Source: Orientallactaga sibirica (Eukaryota > Chordata > Mammalia > Rodentia > Dipodidae). From it: DNA of 64,000 nucleotides. The position numbers were made by a program, and so were the translations under genes. The notes below the pieces were generated by a model. That model searched no databases, was not told the origin of the DNA, and saw only the letters and a list, made by a program, of their open reading frames with translations. The stretch covers positions 13,270,501-13,334,500 of the forward strand of contig JAEOAD010000040.1 in NCBI GenBank assembly GCA_036365145.1. Reading direction: 5' to 3'. Shown piece by piece: positions 20,757 to 30,868 of the stretch; the first letter of the stretch is position 1; each line of letters begins with the position of its first letter.

Positions 20757-20897
20757 ATGGGCACACCAGAGCCTCTTTCCACTGCAAACTCCAGATGCAT
20801 GCATCACTTTCTGCATCTGGCTTTACGTGGGTACGGGACACCTGAACCTGGACCATCAGGCTTTGCAAGTAAGCACCTTTAACCATCTCTCCAGCCC
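20655..20897 (-). mobile_element. DIP-like SINE, form D
   Basis: Antisense copy. The A-box half is shortened: 'cacctttaaccatctctcc' lacks 'gctaag'. Confidence 0.85.
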
Positions 20898-21426
20898 CAA
20901 ATAATTTTATTAGAAACATGATTTTAGAAAGAAAATCGGAAATGACATTTAAATTGTACCATTTTCAGGTGTTGAATGGGTATACATTTGAAAAAAATCA
21001 AGAGAATTGCAGTGGATATTGATACCAAAAATAAATCTGTGTTTACAGAGCTTCCTCCCAGATCTTGAGGTCTGAGGCTCGTGGTTTCTCAGAGCTGTTT
21101 GGTTCTCTCAATTGTCCAGATATATACTGAAAGGCAGTAAAAAAAAAAAAAAAAAAAAAAAAAAATCGGTAGAGGAGGCTAATTTTCTGCATCCAGCCTG
21201 GTTTCATCAAACTCACCATGGCTCTGTCTCCCGCTGTAGGGTCTCTGCTTCTGGTTCACCTTCTTTCTCCGTGAATTCCTCAAAGCTGTGGTCTGGTTTT
21301 TCTGCCCAGCACCCTGCCTTCCTCTTGCCTGCCTCCAAATACCGTTCACAGATAGGTCAGACTCTCTTTGCCTGCCACAGCCACCAGAAGTAAATTGACA
21401 TTGGTGAACAAGTCTCAACTTTATGG
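20898..21426. other. Unique sequence with poly(A)
   Basis: A run of about 26 A at 21140-21165, not attached to a recognisable element. Otherwise nothing. Confidence 0.4.
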
Positions 21427-21439
21427 AAAATATAATTTA

Positions 21440-21688
21440 TTTATTATTATTTTTATTTTGAGGCAAGCCCAACAGACTGGCCCATTTTTATGAGAGAGAA
21501 AGAGGGAGACTTGGCACACCAGGGCCTCCAGCCACTGTAATCGAACTTCAGAAGTGTGTGCCACCTTATGCACACGTGTGACCTTGCTCAGGCATCACCT
21601 TGTGTGTCTGGCTTATGTAGGATCCTGGGAGTCAAACATGGGTCCTCGGGCTTCGCAGGCAAGCCCCTTAACCGTCTCTCCAGCCTGA
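21440..21688 (-). mobile_element. DIP-like SINE, form C
   Basis: Antisense long form ('gcacacgtgtgaccttgctc'). 13-bp duplication aaaatataattta at 21427-21439 and 21689-21701. The A-box end is shortened ('cccttaaccgtctctccag'). Confidence 0.9.
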
Positions 21689-21768
21689 AAAATATAATTT
21701 AAAGGGACAAAATAAATGGCACAAGGAAAAATGTACACTGGGAGAGCTTTATTCTCAAAGGCTTGGCT

Positions 21769-21967
21769 GGGCTGAAGAGGTGGCTCAGGGGTTAAGGTGT
21801 TTGCCTGGAAAGCCTAATGACCCCAATTTGATTCCCCAGATGCACAAAGTGGCACATGCATCTGGAGTTCATTTACAACAGCTGGAGGTCTTGCAATACC
21901 CATTCTCTCTCTCTCTGTGTCTCTCTTCTCTCTCTCTTTTTTTTGCAAACAAATAAATAAATAATTT
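21769..21967 (+). mobile_element. DIP-like SINE, form A with deletion
   Basis: 'ttccccag' runs into 'atgcacaaagtgg'; the 16 bases normally between the two 'cag' motifs are gone. Confidence 0.85.
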
Positions 21968-22002
21968 AAAAGAAATCAGTTATGACAATGACCTTGTGAA
22001 CA

Positions 22003-22190
22003 CAGCAGTAGTATCTTTGGAGGCAAACTGTCCTGAGTTCAGAGTTCAAGTTCTGACTCTTCCACATATGACCTGTGTGATTTTGGCAAAACTGGTATTT
22101 TTGAGCCTCAGTTTTTCTCTCCTCCTCAATGGGATAATTCCCACTCTGTGTGGTTGTAATGGGAATTGAATGAGACCGCGTGCTTGATGT
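22003..22190 (+). mobile_element. MIR, sense
   Basis: MIR-like order: 'agagttcaagttctgactct', 'gacctgtgtgattttggcaa', 'gagcctcagtttttctctc', 'caatgggataattccca', 'gggaattgaatgagacc'. Confidence 0.65.
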
Positions 22191-22270
22191 TAATAGATTG
22201 CCCTACTGGGGAAAGAGGTCTGTCACTGGAGGCGGATCTTGGAGTCCAGCCCTAAGGTGTGTTTGGGGGC

Positions 22271-22623
22271 TGTTGCAGCCAGGTTAGCCTTGCTGGCAGA
22301 AATCACCCGACCAAGAGCAGCTTGTGGGGGAAAAAAATAAAGGTTTATTTTGGCTTACAAGCTCGAGGGGAAGCTCCACGATGGCAAGGGAAAATGATAG
22401 CATGAGCAGAGGGTGGGCATCACCCCCTGGCCAACATCAGGTGGATAACAGGAACAGGAGAGTGTGCCAAACACTGGCAAGGGGAAACTGGCTATAATAC
22501 CCATAAGCCCGCCCCCAACAATACATCACCTCCAGGAGGTGTTAATTCCCAAATCTCCATCAGCTGGAACCTAGCATTCAGAGCACCTGAGTTTATGGGG
22601 GACGCCTGAGTCAAACCCCCACA
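22271..22623 (-). mobile_element. Solo LTR, antisense, inside outer LTR
   Basis: 353 bp, TGTTGCAG ... CCACA, with a perfect duplication ggggc at 22266-22270 and 22624-22628. Same family as the LTRs at 404 and 45351. Confidence 0.85.
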
Positions 22624-22763
22624 GGGGCAGATCTTAAGTCCAGCCCTAAGGTGAGTGGAAAGCACTTAGAGCTCTGGCAGTTTGTGCTTGCTGGTACTTG
22701 TCTCGTGCTGTCTCTCTGCTGTGAGTCTATGGAAGCGAGCCAGCTTCTTCCACCATAGACGAT

Positions 22764-23082
22764 TGTGGTAGTTTGAATATTCAGTGTTCTATTAGTTTAT
22801 AGTTTGCATCTGCAGCCACTTGGCTGGAGGCAGTGGGTGGTGGGTTTAAGATTTCAATCTTAAGATATGCAAAGTGTGCCTAGCTGGAGTTCCTGAAGTG
22901 TGCTGTGCTGTGCTGTGTGGCTTTTGGCTTTTCTCTCTCTACCTGGTCCTGTGAAAGCAGTCCAGCTTCTTCTGCCATTATGGAACTTCCCCTGGATCTG
23001 TAAGCTTCAATAAAAATCCCTTCCTCCATAACTGTGCCTGGTCTGGAAGTTCATCTCAGCGAACCCGAAGCTGTGTGCTACA
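22764..23082 (+). mobile_element. Solo LTR, sense, inside outer LTR
   Basis: 319 bp, TGTGGTAG ... GCTACA. Duplication acgat (22759-22763) versus atgat (23083-23087), one C/T difference at a CpG. Same family as 10263 but lacking about 50 bases of that copy's middle. Confidence 0.85.
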
Positions 23083-23183
23083 ATGATGTTCCACTGGGTC
23101 TGTAAGTCTGGAATAAACCCTTCCCTCCCAGAAGCTGTGTCTGGTTGGATGTTTGGCCCGGCAACAAGGAGCTGACTCCAACA

Positions 23184-23570
23184 GTACCTCTGGTGGACTA
23201 AGGACCTCCCATCATGCCCTTCTTCTCTTCAGCCCCCACATTATCACACTGAGATCAAGCTCCCAATCCAAGGAAGAGCTTTGGGGGCTACTCTAACTAC
23301 ATCCAAACCACAGCATTTACCACCTTACTGCCTCTGGTTCTGTGCTCTCCCATGCTCTGCTACCAGGTCAACCACATGATGTGGTTTCTCCATTGGACAG
23401 TTGCCCACCTGCCTGCCTTCCTGAATAGCTGTTCTCCCTACAGCCCGCCCGCCGTCTGACTGTGCCTAATGCTCCTTTCACCCCAGTGAAATTCCCATTC
23501 TTGCTACTTAGTTGGCCAGCCTCCCTCCTAATGTGGGATTGGAATTCTGGGATGAATCAGATCTCCCTAA
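23184..23570. other. Unique sequence
   Basis: No gene or repeat recognised. Confidence 0.4.
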
Positions 23571-23586
23571 AAATGCATGAAACCCT

Positions 23587-23812
23587 GGGGCTGGAAAGAT
23601 GGCTTAGCAATTAAGGTGTTTGCTTGCAAAGCCAAAGGATTCTGGTTTGATTCTCCAAAACCCATGTAAGCCAGATGCACAAGGGGGTGCATGCATCTGG
23701 AGTTTGTTTGCAGTGGCTGGAGGCCCTGGTGAACCCATTCTCTCTTTCTCTCTCTCTCTCTCCCTCCCTCCCTCTTTCTCTCAAATAAATAAATAATAAA
23801 ATATTTTTTAAT
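23587..23812 (+). mobile_element. DIP-like SINE, form A
   Basis: Imperfect duplication atgcatgaaaccc versus atgcaagaaatccc. Confidence 0.9.
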
Positions 23813-23968
23813 AGATGCAAGAAATCCCCAGGCATGTGAATCCCAACTTTTGGTCCTTGTCCATATGATCAAAGAATAGAAAATGCAGACTCAGAGGAGA
23901 ATAAATTATAAGATTTATTTGTAGGGAGAGTTAAGATACAAGGGAAAGCAAGATGAGGAAGCACCTTA

Positions 23969-24184
23969 GGGCTGGAGGGATGGCACAGCAGTTAAGGCAC
24001 TTGCCTGCGAAGCCTAAGGACCCAGGTTCAATTCCCCAGTACTCACGTAATGCCAGATGTACAAGGTGGTGCATGCATGTGGAGTTCACTTGCACTGGCT
24101 AGAAGTCCTGGTTCACCCATTCTCTTGCTTTCTATCTGCCTCTTTGCCTACCGCTCTCATAAATAAATAACTGAATAAATAAAT
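23969..24184 (+). mobile_element. DIP-like SINE, form A (tandem 1)
   Basis: Its (AAAT) tail runs directly into the next head with no spacer. Confidence 0.9.
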
Positions 24185-24402
24185 AGGGCTGGAGAGATGG
24201 CTTAACAATTAAGGTGCTTGCCTGTGAAGCCTAAGAACCCAGGTTCAATTCCCCAGGACCCACATAAGCCAGATGCACAAGGTGGCACATGCACCTGGAG
24301 TCCATTTGCAGAGGCTGGAGGTGCCCATTCTTTCTGCCCCCCCCCTTCTCTCTCTTTTCCTCTCTCTATCTGCCTCTCTTTCACTTAAGTAAATAAATAA
24401 TT
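24185..24402 (+). mobile_element. DIP-like SINE, form A (tandem 2)
   Basis: Head-to-tail with the previous copy. It has a C9 run at 24337-24345 and has lost 'ccctggtgc' before the CT tract. Confidence 0.9.
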
Positions 24403-24545
24403 TTTTTCCAAGGTAGGGTCTTGCTCTAGCTCAGGCTGACCTGGAATCCACTAATGCAGTCTCAGGGTGGCCTCGAACTCACGGTGATCCTCCTACCTCT
24501 GCTTCCCAAGTGCTGGGATTAAAGGCGTGCACCACCACGCCCAGC
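24403..24545 (-). mobile_element. B1 SINE in a SINE tail
   Basis: Antisense copy sitting in the A/T tail of the preceding SINE, with aataaata/aataaatc either side. Confidence 0.9.
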
Positions 24546-25178
24546 AATAAATCATTTTTTTTTAAAATTAAAAAGTGGTTTGTCTGTCCTGGTGGGGTTG
24601 CTGAGCTATGCTAACACACCTTGAAATTTTACAGGCTGCCACCTGTCGATTTACATGTCATGAAACCGGGGTTCTTTTGGGTCAGGAATCCACATAAGGG
24701 AGCCAGAATTAAAACAGGAAGTCTGAAAGGCGAAATGAGGTGAGTCACAGGAAACCAGGAGCTCCACACTCATGTGTGTTTAGAGCAGGTGGTTCAGGCT
24801 GAATGCCAAAAAGCCCACAGAGGAGCCTGCCAGCGAGGACGCCTGTCAGCGTACACGATACTCAGAATAGCATTAGCATACATGTTTCCAGGATTGTCCT
24901 CCAGGGCATCTGTAAGTGTCCCTTACTGGCTTAACAGGACATTTCCATAGATTTAAAACGTAACAGTTTCTGCATATACCATTATACCATCTTTCTGAAA
25001 CTGTTTGTATGCTAAAAGGAGTGCTTTAGGAACCCGATTTATTTGAATTACTTTTAGTCTCTGGACTTGTATAACCACAATTTTTTTTTTCTTTTATGAG
25101 GCAGTGACAGAGTTTTGTTAAAATTTAGTCTTGTGTGGTTTTTTTTTGGAAATTCTTGAAATCTACATTTTAAAATTC
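24546..25178. other. Unique sequence
   Basis: No gene or repeat recognised. Confidence 0.4.
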
Positions 25179-25386
25179 TTTTTTTTTTTAAATTCTTATT
25201 TATTTGCAAGGGAGAGAGAGAGGAGGAGAGGGAGAGAATGGGTACACCAGGGCCTCTAGCCACTGCAAGCACCCCAGATGCATGCGCCACTTTGTGCATC
25301 TGGCTTTACGTGGGTACTGGGGAAACAAATGTAGGTCGTTAGGCTCTGCAGGCAAGGGCCTTAACCACTGAGCCAGCTCTCCAGCT
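25179..25386 (-). mobile_element. DIP-like SINE, form D
   Basis: Antisense copy with 'ctttacgtgggtactgggga' and a diverged B box. Confidence 0.85.
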
Positions 25387-25826
25387 TTACATCTTTAAAG
25401 TTCTGAATAACAAACATATTTTAATAGAAACCTGGTGGATACATCACTTTCCTAATCATGGATGTGGATATAAAAATCTGCTACATTTTGTAGTGTTTGT
25501 AGTTATAGACACAGAAATGTGGTTATCATTTGGTCAAGTTCAGGGTCCTCTGAACTGTCCTTAGTGTTAATTTTATGTCTACAATGGTACTCGACTCTCC
25601 AAAAATAGCTACCAGTTGACCAGTGGACCAAAATGCTGATGGTACCAGTGATCCTGTTTGAATGGAGTTTGGATGGAGTCAAAACAAAGTGCTTCATTCA
25701 ACACCCCAATTTCTTTTGAATTTGCCCCCAATAAGTAAAGCCACCCACAGCTCTGTATTTCATTCCAAATTGCTCTTATTTTTCTCTTTCTCTCCTTGCT
25801 CTCAACACTTTTACTCTCTCTAGAAT
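25387..25826. other. Unique AT-rich sequence
   Basis: Overlapping minus-strand frames (25503-25833) show no recognisable family. Confidence 0.4.
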
Positions 25827-25836
25827 AGTACACATG

Positions 25837-26059
25837 AGGGCTGGAGAGATGGCTTTGTGGTTAAATCACTTGCCTGAAAAACCTAAGGATCCATGTTTGA
25901 CTCTTCAGATCCCATGTAAGCCAGTTGCACAAGGTGACACAAGTGCACAAGGTCACACATGTGCACAAGATGGCACCTGCGTCTAGAGTTTGACTGCAGT
26001 AGCTGGAGGCCCTGGCATGCCAGTTCTCTCTCACTGTCTCTCTCTCTCATGCAAAGATG
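25837..26059 (+). mobile_element. DIP-like SINE, form C
   Basis: 10-bp duplication agtacacatg at 25827-25836 and 26060-26069. The long block has three 'gcacaag' steps. Confidence 0.95.
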
Positions 26060-26151
26060 AGTACACATGGAAAACAATAAAATCTCTTTTGGTGAAAAGT
26101 GTTGGTTTTATTTGAAACGTTGCTTGATTGGCACTTTAAAACTCATGTAGG

Positions 26152-26323
26152 GCTGGGCGTGGTGGCACACGCCTTTAATCCCAGCACTCGGGAGTCAGAG
26201 GTATGAGGATTGCCATGAGTTCGAGGCCACCTTGTGGCTTCACAGTGATTTCAAGGTCAGCTTGAGCTAGAGCAAAACCCTACCTAAAACAAACAAACAA
26301 ACAAACAAACCCCCACCCAAACC
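26152..26323 (+). mobile_element. B1 SINE
   Basis: Sense copy with (AAAC)n tail. The flanks actcatgtag/actcaattgtag suggest an eroded duplication. Confidence 0.9.
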
Positions 26324-26339
26324 AAAAAAACTCAATTGT

Positions 26340-26569
26340 AGGGCTGGAGAGATGGCTTAGTACTTAAGGGGCCTGCCTGCAAAGCCTAAGAACGCTTGTT
26401 CAAATCTCCAGGTCCCACATTTAGCCAGATTCAAAAGTGACGCAAGCACTCAATGTCGCACATGTGCACAAGGGGGTGCACACATCTGGAGTTTGTTCAC
26501 AGCAGCTGAGAGGCCCTGGCGCACCCATTCTCTGCCTCTTCCTCTCTCTCTCTCTCTCTCTCTCAAATT
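26340..26569 (+). mobile_element. DIP-like SINE, form B
   Basis: Perfect 16-bp duplication aaaaaaactcaattgt at 26324-26339 and 26570-26585. It landed at the end of the preceding B1 tail. Confidence 0.95.
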
Positions 26570-26877
26570 AAAAAAACTCAATTGTCAAGAATAGGTGCTG
26601 AGGCAAACTTGAAAATTCAGTCTCCAGGGGTCATATACTGAATGATCGTATAATAGTCTCCAAATGAGGAAATACAAGTCATGAAGAACACACCAGAGAT
26701 TGCCCAGGGCTAGCACCGGGGGAAGGGAGCACTATGAAAGAGTAACACTGGAATTTCTTTGTCATCATAGAATTGAACTAATCTATATGTGCTTGGGGTA
26801 AAACTTGATAATCCTATAGTTGACCAAAAAAAAAGGGAAAAAGCATGAAAAGAAGAATGTGTATATCAAACTGTCAA

Positions 26878-27478
26878 GAATCTGGGGAGATGGCTCAGTG
26901 GGTAAAGCTATGCAAGGATGAGGATCTGAGTTTGAATCCCCGGGATGCATGTCAAAGCTGGACGTGGTGGTGTGCACACCTCTAATCCCAGCGCTGGGGA
27001 CGTGGGGACAGGAGGATCCCTACGGCTTGCTGGCCAACTAGTTCAGCCAAATTGGTGAGCTCTGAGCTCAGCGAGAGACTGTGTCTCAAAAAAAAAAAAA
27101 AATAAGGTGGGGCTGGAGAGATGGCTTGGCTGTTAAGGTGCCTGCCAAGCCTAAGAACGCTGGCTCCAATCTCCAGGTCCCACATTTAGCCAGACACAAA
27201 ACGTGTTGCAAGGACGAAGGGTGCAATGCCGCACTTGCCCACAAGGGGACATGGGCGTCTGGAGTTTGTTCACAGTGGCCGAGAGGCTGCTGGTGTGCCC
27301 ATTCTGTATCACTCTCTCTCTATCTCTCTCTGTCTCAAAAAAAAAATAATAAAGGTGGAGAGCAGCTGAGGACAACATCTGACATTGACCTCTGTCTCAC
27401 CTGTACGTGTGTGCACACACACATTCACACAGATCCACACTAACGTGCCCGTGCACCCACACCCCTGTGAAATAAAAG
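26878..27478 (+). mobile_element. B4 SINE, split
   Basis: tRNA-like head ('gggagatggctcagtgggta'), B1-like middle ('gtggtgtgcacacctctaat') and CA-rich end ('tgtgtgcacacacacattca') are the three parts of B4. A form-B SINE occupies 27111-27348. Confidence 0.75.
27111..27348 (+). mobile_element. DIP-like SINE, form B, inside B4
   Basis: Flanked by ataaggtgg (27102-27110) and taaaggtgg (27350-27358). The B motif has decayed to 'cccacaaggggacatg'. Confidence 0.9.
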
Positions 27479-28178
27479 ACTGTCAAATCTGAATTGGGTG
27501 CATCCCCAAGTTGATATATAACAGCAGCAGTTTCCTGGTGCAGGCGCTGGTCTCTAACTGGGTGAAGTGTACCTTACCTCTCTGACTGTTTTTCCAATTC
27601 CTTGTGCGAAATGATTGTTAAAAAGGAAGGTTATTTTTAAAAGTCAATTGAAAGGAGTTGTTTAATATAGGAAAGGTTCCTTTCTAAAGATTTCGTAAAT
27701 GTCAGAGTATAATTCCTTGAGTCGTTGTGTGAGCAGTGACAAATGCTTTGGGAAGAAAAGAAGGTTTGCCATCATGACTACAACTTTTCAGCTCACAACA
27801 TTTCCCTTTAGCCATTACTTTCTTCTCTCATAACTGTCGCCAGTTTCTCTCATTGTCCATTATAATACGAGGAAGTTCTCTGCTTTTGTTTTTCTTTCCC
27901 ACTCGCCTCTCTTCCTTGCACACAATGTCATCTCTTTTTCATCCCCCCACAAAACCAGAATCCAGGTCAGTATTTTCCATTTATAGTTATAAGTCTGGTC
28001 AGTGCGCTGTGTGCATTCATGTGTATTTCTGGTGGCATTTAAGTGTCTGAATTATTTCTCTGCATGGTAAGAAGTTGTCTAGATATTTTAAAACCTCACT
28101 TAAACACAAATGATTCCAGGCATCTCAAAACCACTGCAAGCTCTGGAAGCCTCACTTTCATGAGCATTCTTCAATAGA
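27479..28178. other. Unique sequence
   Basis: 700 bp without recognised repeats or gene. Confidence 0.45.
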
Positions 28179-28241
28179 CCAAAAAAAAAAAAAAAAAAAA
28201 AACAAAAAACAAACAAACAAACAAACAAAAAAAAAAAAAAC
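28179..28241 (+). repeat. A-rich tract
   Basis: About 60 bp of A with (CAAA)n. It may be the tail of a lost retroelement. Confidence 0.8.
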
Positions 28242-28250
28242 AAGTTTGTG

Positions 28251-28490
28251 GGGCCTGGAGAGATGGCTTAACAGTTAAGCACTTACCTGTGAAGCCTAAG
28301 GATCCGGGTTCAAGGCTCAATTCCCCAGGACCCACGTAAGCCAGATGCACAAGGTTGTGCATGCATCTGGAGTTCATTTGCAGTGGCTGGAGGCCCTGTC
28401 ATGCCTATTCTCTCTGTCTCTCTGCCTCTCTCTCTCTCTCTCTCTCTGTTGCTCTCAAATAAATAAATAAAAAATAAACAAAAAGTTAAA
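28251..28490 (+). mobile_element. DIP-like SINE, form A
   Basis: Extended B-box sub-lineage ('ggttcaaggctcaattcccc'). Confidence 0.9.
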
Positions 28491-28501
28491 AAAAAGGTTG
28501 T

Positions 28502-28708
28502 AGGCTTGAGAAATGGTCCAGTTGTTGTGACACTTGCCTACAAAGCCTAATGACCTGGGTTTGATTCCCCAGTACCCATGTAAAGTCAGATGTACAAAAT
28601 GCATCTGGAGTTCATTTACAGTGGCTGGAGGTCCTGGTGCGCCTATTCTCTCTCTGTGTCTCTGTCTCTCTGCTTGCAAATAAGTAAATAATTTTTTTTT
28701 TTAAAAAA
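28502..28708 (+). mobile_element. DIP-like SINE, form A
   Basis: Diverged copy. 'gatgtacaaaatgcatctgg' lacks the 'ggtggcgcatg' stretch. Confidence 0.85.
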
Positions 28709-28943
28709 GCAAAGTTATAATAGTTTCTGTAACATTAACTTTGGTAAAAATTTGACCATATAAAGATGCACTCACAATTGCTAATGTTCTCATCCTAATG
28801 TAAGCTCTCTCAGTACTATACAGTCCAATAAATTGCTATTTGACATGTGTTCTTTATGTAAAAGAAAAATATATACGCACAAAAGTGTTTCTATTTGCTG
28901 TTCAACAATGATTCCATATTGCTCAATTCTAAAAGTGAACTTT

Positions 28944-29162
28944 GGGGCTGCAGAGATGGCTTAGCAGTTAAGGCACTTGCTTGAGAAGCCCAAGGACCCA
29001 AGTTCAACTCTCTAGACCCCACATAAGCCAGACACACAAAGGTGAGGCCAGCACAAGGTTGCACATGCCCACTAGGTGGCATCTGGAGTTTGATTGCAGG
29101 GGCTGAGGCCCTGGCACACCAATTCTCTCTCTCTCTCTCTAAAATAAAAAATTTAATTTAAC
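28944..29162 (+). mobile_element. DIP-like SINE, form C (stack member 1)
   Basis: agtgaacttt lies at 28934-28943 and 29163-29172. It carries 'cccactaggtggca' at 29068-29081, 13 of 14 matches to the CTCF core. Confidence 0.95.
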
Positions 29163-29172
29163 AGTGAACTTT

Positions 29173-29450
29173 TTAAAAATTTTTCTTTATTTTATTTATT
29201 TTTGGAGAGAGACACACAGAGAGAGACAGACAGACAGAGAGGGAGAGGGAGACAGGTAGAGATGGGCGCGCCATCAGTCTCTCAGCTGCTGTGAATGAAA
29301 TCCAGATGTGTGCGCCCCCTTGTGGGCAAGTGTGGCATTGCACCCTCGCATCACTTTGCATCTGGCTAAACGTGGGACCTGGAGATTGGAACCAGCATTC
29401 TTAGGCCTAGCAGGCAGGCGCCTTAACTGCTAAGCCATCTCTCCAGCCCA
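29173..29450 (-). mobile_element. DIP-like SINE, form B (stack member 2)
   Basis: Opposite orientation to its neighbour but the same target: aacagtgaacttt follows at 29451-29463. Contains 'tgcgcccccttgtgggca' (29311-29328). Confidence 0.95.
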
Positions 29451-29463
29451 ACAGTGAACTTTA

Positions 29464-30007
29464 AAAAAAAAAAATTTTTATTGAAAACTTCTATACTTGC
29501 TGACAATAAACCATGATATTTCCCTCCCCTCCTCTCATTCCCCTTCAGAACTCCATTCTCCGTCATATCCCCTCCCTCTCTCCATTAGTCTCTCTTTTAA
29601 TTTGAAAGCCTTAGGGGTATAAAGCCTGCTCTTGTCTGGCTAAATGTATATAGTATTCCCACCAAACTGACCTGAAAGAACTACACTTAATGTTCATATT
29701 CACATATTAATGCTACTCTCACTTCTGGTTAGAGAAGCTTCTCTTTTCAGATGGTGATGACCGCTGGGATGACCCAAAAGGCAACATAGTGCTGAGAAGA
29801 AGGGATGGAGGAGTGTCCAGCACTGAAACATTTCTGTCACACCCTCCAAGCCTCAGGGTCCATTGTGGAAGAGGGGGCAGAAAGAATGTAAGAGCCACAG
29901 GAAGGGTAGGAATCATTACAATGCAACTGTCCAGACAGAAATTGGCCTCGATATCCATGACCTCGCAGTGCCTAGCAATACCTTCACAAGACCCCCATAA
30001 TAGAAGT
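29464..30007 (-). mobile_element. L1 3' UTR fragment, probably internally inverted (stack member 3)
   Basis: The left part (29476-29605, 'tttttattgaaaacttctat', 'actccattctccgtcatatc') reads like an antisense L1 3' end. The right part (29606-30005, 'tcacttctggttagagaagc', 'agggtccattgtggaagagg') reads like the sense strand of the upstream 3' UTR. The outer copy of the target, aaaagtgaacttt, is at 30008-30020. A 5' inversion by twin priming would give this layout. The L1 identity rests on recognition of rodent L1 3' UTR character. Confidence 0.55.
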
Positions 30008-30020
30008 AAAAGTGAACTTT

Positions 30021-30450
30021 AAAGAATCTTGGAAATTATGTATAAATTCCTTAGACTCAGGTAGTTTTGAGGTCAATGGAAGGTCAAAGGACGAATGACA
30101 ATGGTGACTCCCTGGAGTGTTTGTGAGAGAGGGAGGATGTGACTTCTCTGTAGTAAACCTGGTGCATGGGAGTACCTGGACTCAGATCTGCTGCTGTGTC
30201 TTGTCAGTTTGGCATTGTGGAGTGGTGGGAGCTGCTAAGTTATGAAGTTAACTTGAGACATTCATCAGACTTGCTCTGATGTCACTGCTTGCCTGCATGT
30301 CCTCTCTGTTTTTCATTGATTTGGGAATAAAAACAACTGCCCTGGTTGTAGTGAGTTTGGGAAGTGAGTACAAAAATCTCTCTAAAGTTCTTACTCAGTT
30401 AGGACCCTAATAGCTACTCCTTTTTCTGTGTTTTTCATCATTTAAAAGTT
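30021..30450. other. Unique sequence
   Basis: No gene or repeat recognised. Confidence 0.4.
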
Positions 30451-30458
30451 ATTGTAGG

Positions 30459-30542
30459 CTAGGCAGGTGGCTCAGCACTTAAAGGCACTTACTTGCAAAG
30501 CCTGTTGACCCAGGTTCAATTCCCCAGTATGCACATAAAGCA
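30459..30542 (+). mobile_element. DIP-like SINE head, 3'-truncated
   Basis: Only the tRNA-like 84 bases remain, ending at 'cataaagcaggtc' where L1 sequence begins. Confidence 0.8.
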
Positions 30543-30828
30543 GGTCTTTGTGTATTCTAAAGATTAACCGCCTGTCTGAAGTACAGCTGACAAAGATTCA
30601 CTCTCATCCTATAGTCTGTAACTTCCCTGTGCTGTTTCTTTTGCTGTGCAAAAGCTGTTTAATTTCATGTAATTCCCACTTATCAATTATTAGGGCTACT
30701 TCCTGTGGTATTGAGGATCTATTCAGAAAGTTCTCTCCCATACTTATAATCTTAAAGTGTATTCCCTATTTTCTCTAGCAGTTTGTGTTTCAGGTTTTCA
30801 ATTAAAGTCTCTGATCCACTTTGAATTG

Positions 30829-30868
<40 letters not shown>

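Larger units (their letters stand above)
22203..23183 (+). mobile_element. Outer MaLR-type LTR holding two younger LTRs
   Basis: Surviving pieces at 22203-22270, 22624-22763 and 23083-23183 join into one sense LTR ending 'gctgactccaaca'. A tandem copy of 'gtccagccctaaggtg' lies on both sides of the first insertion. The 5' end is missing or eroded. Older than both inserts. Confidence 0.7.

Noticed and set aside
23969..24402. Head-to-tail SINE pair as another same-target stack
   Set aside because: No matching target copy could be found at the outer ends or the junction, so target reuse is not supported here.
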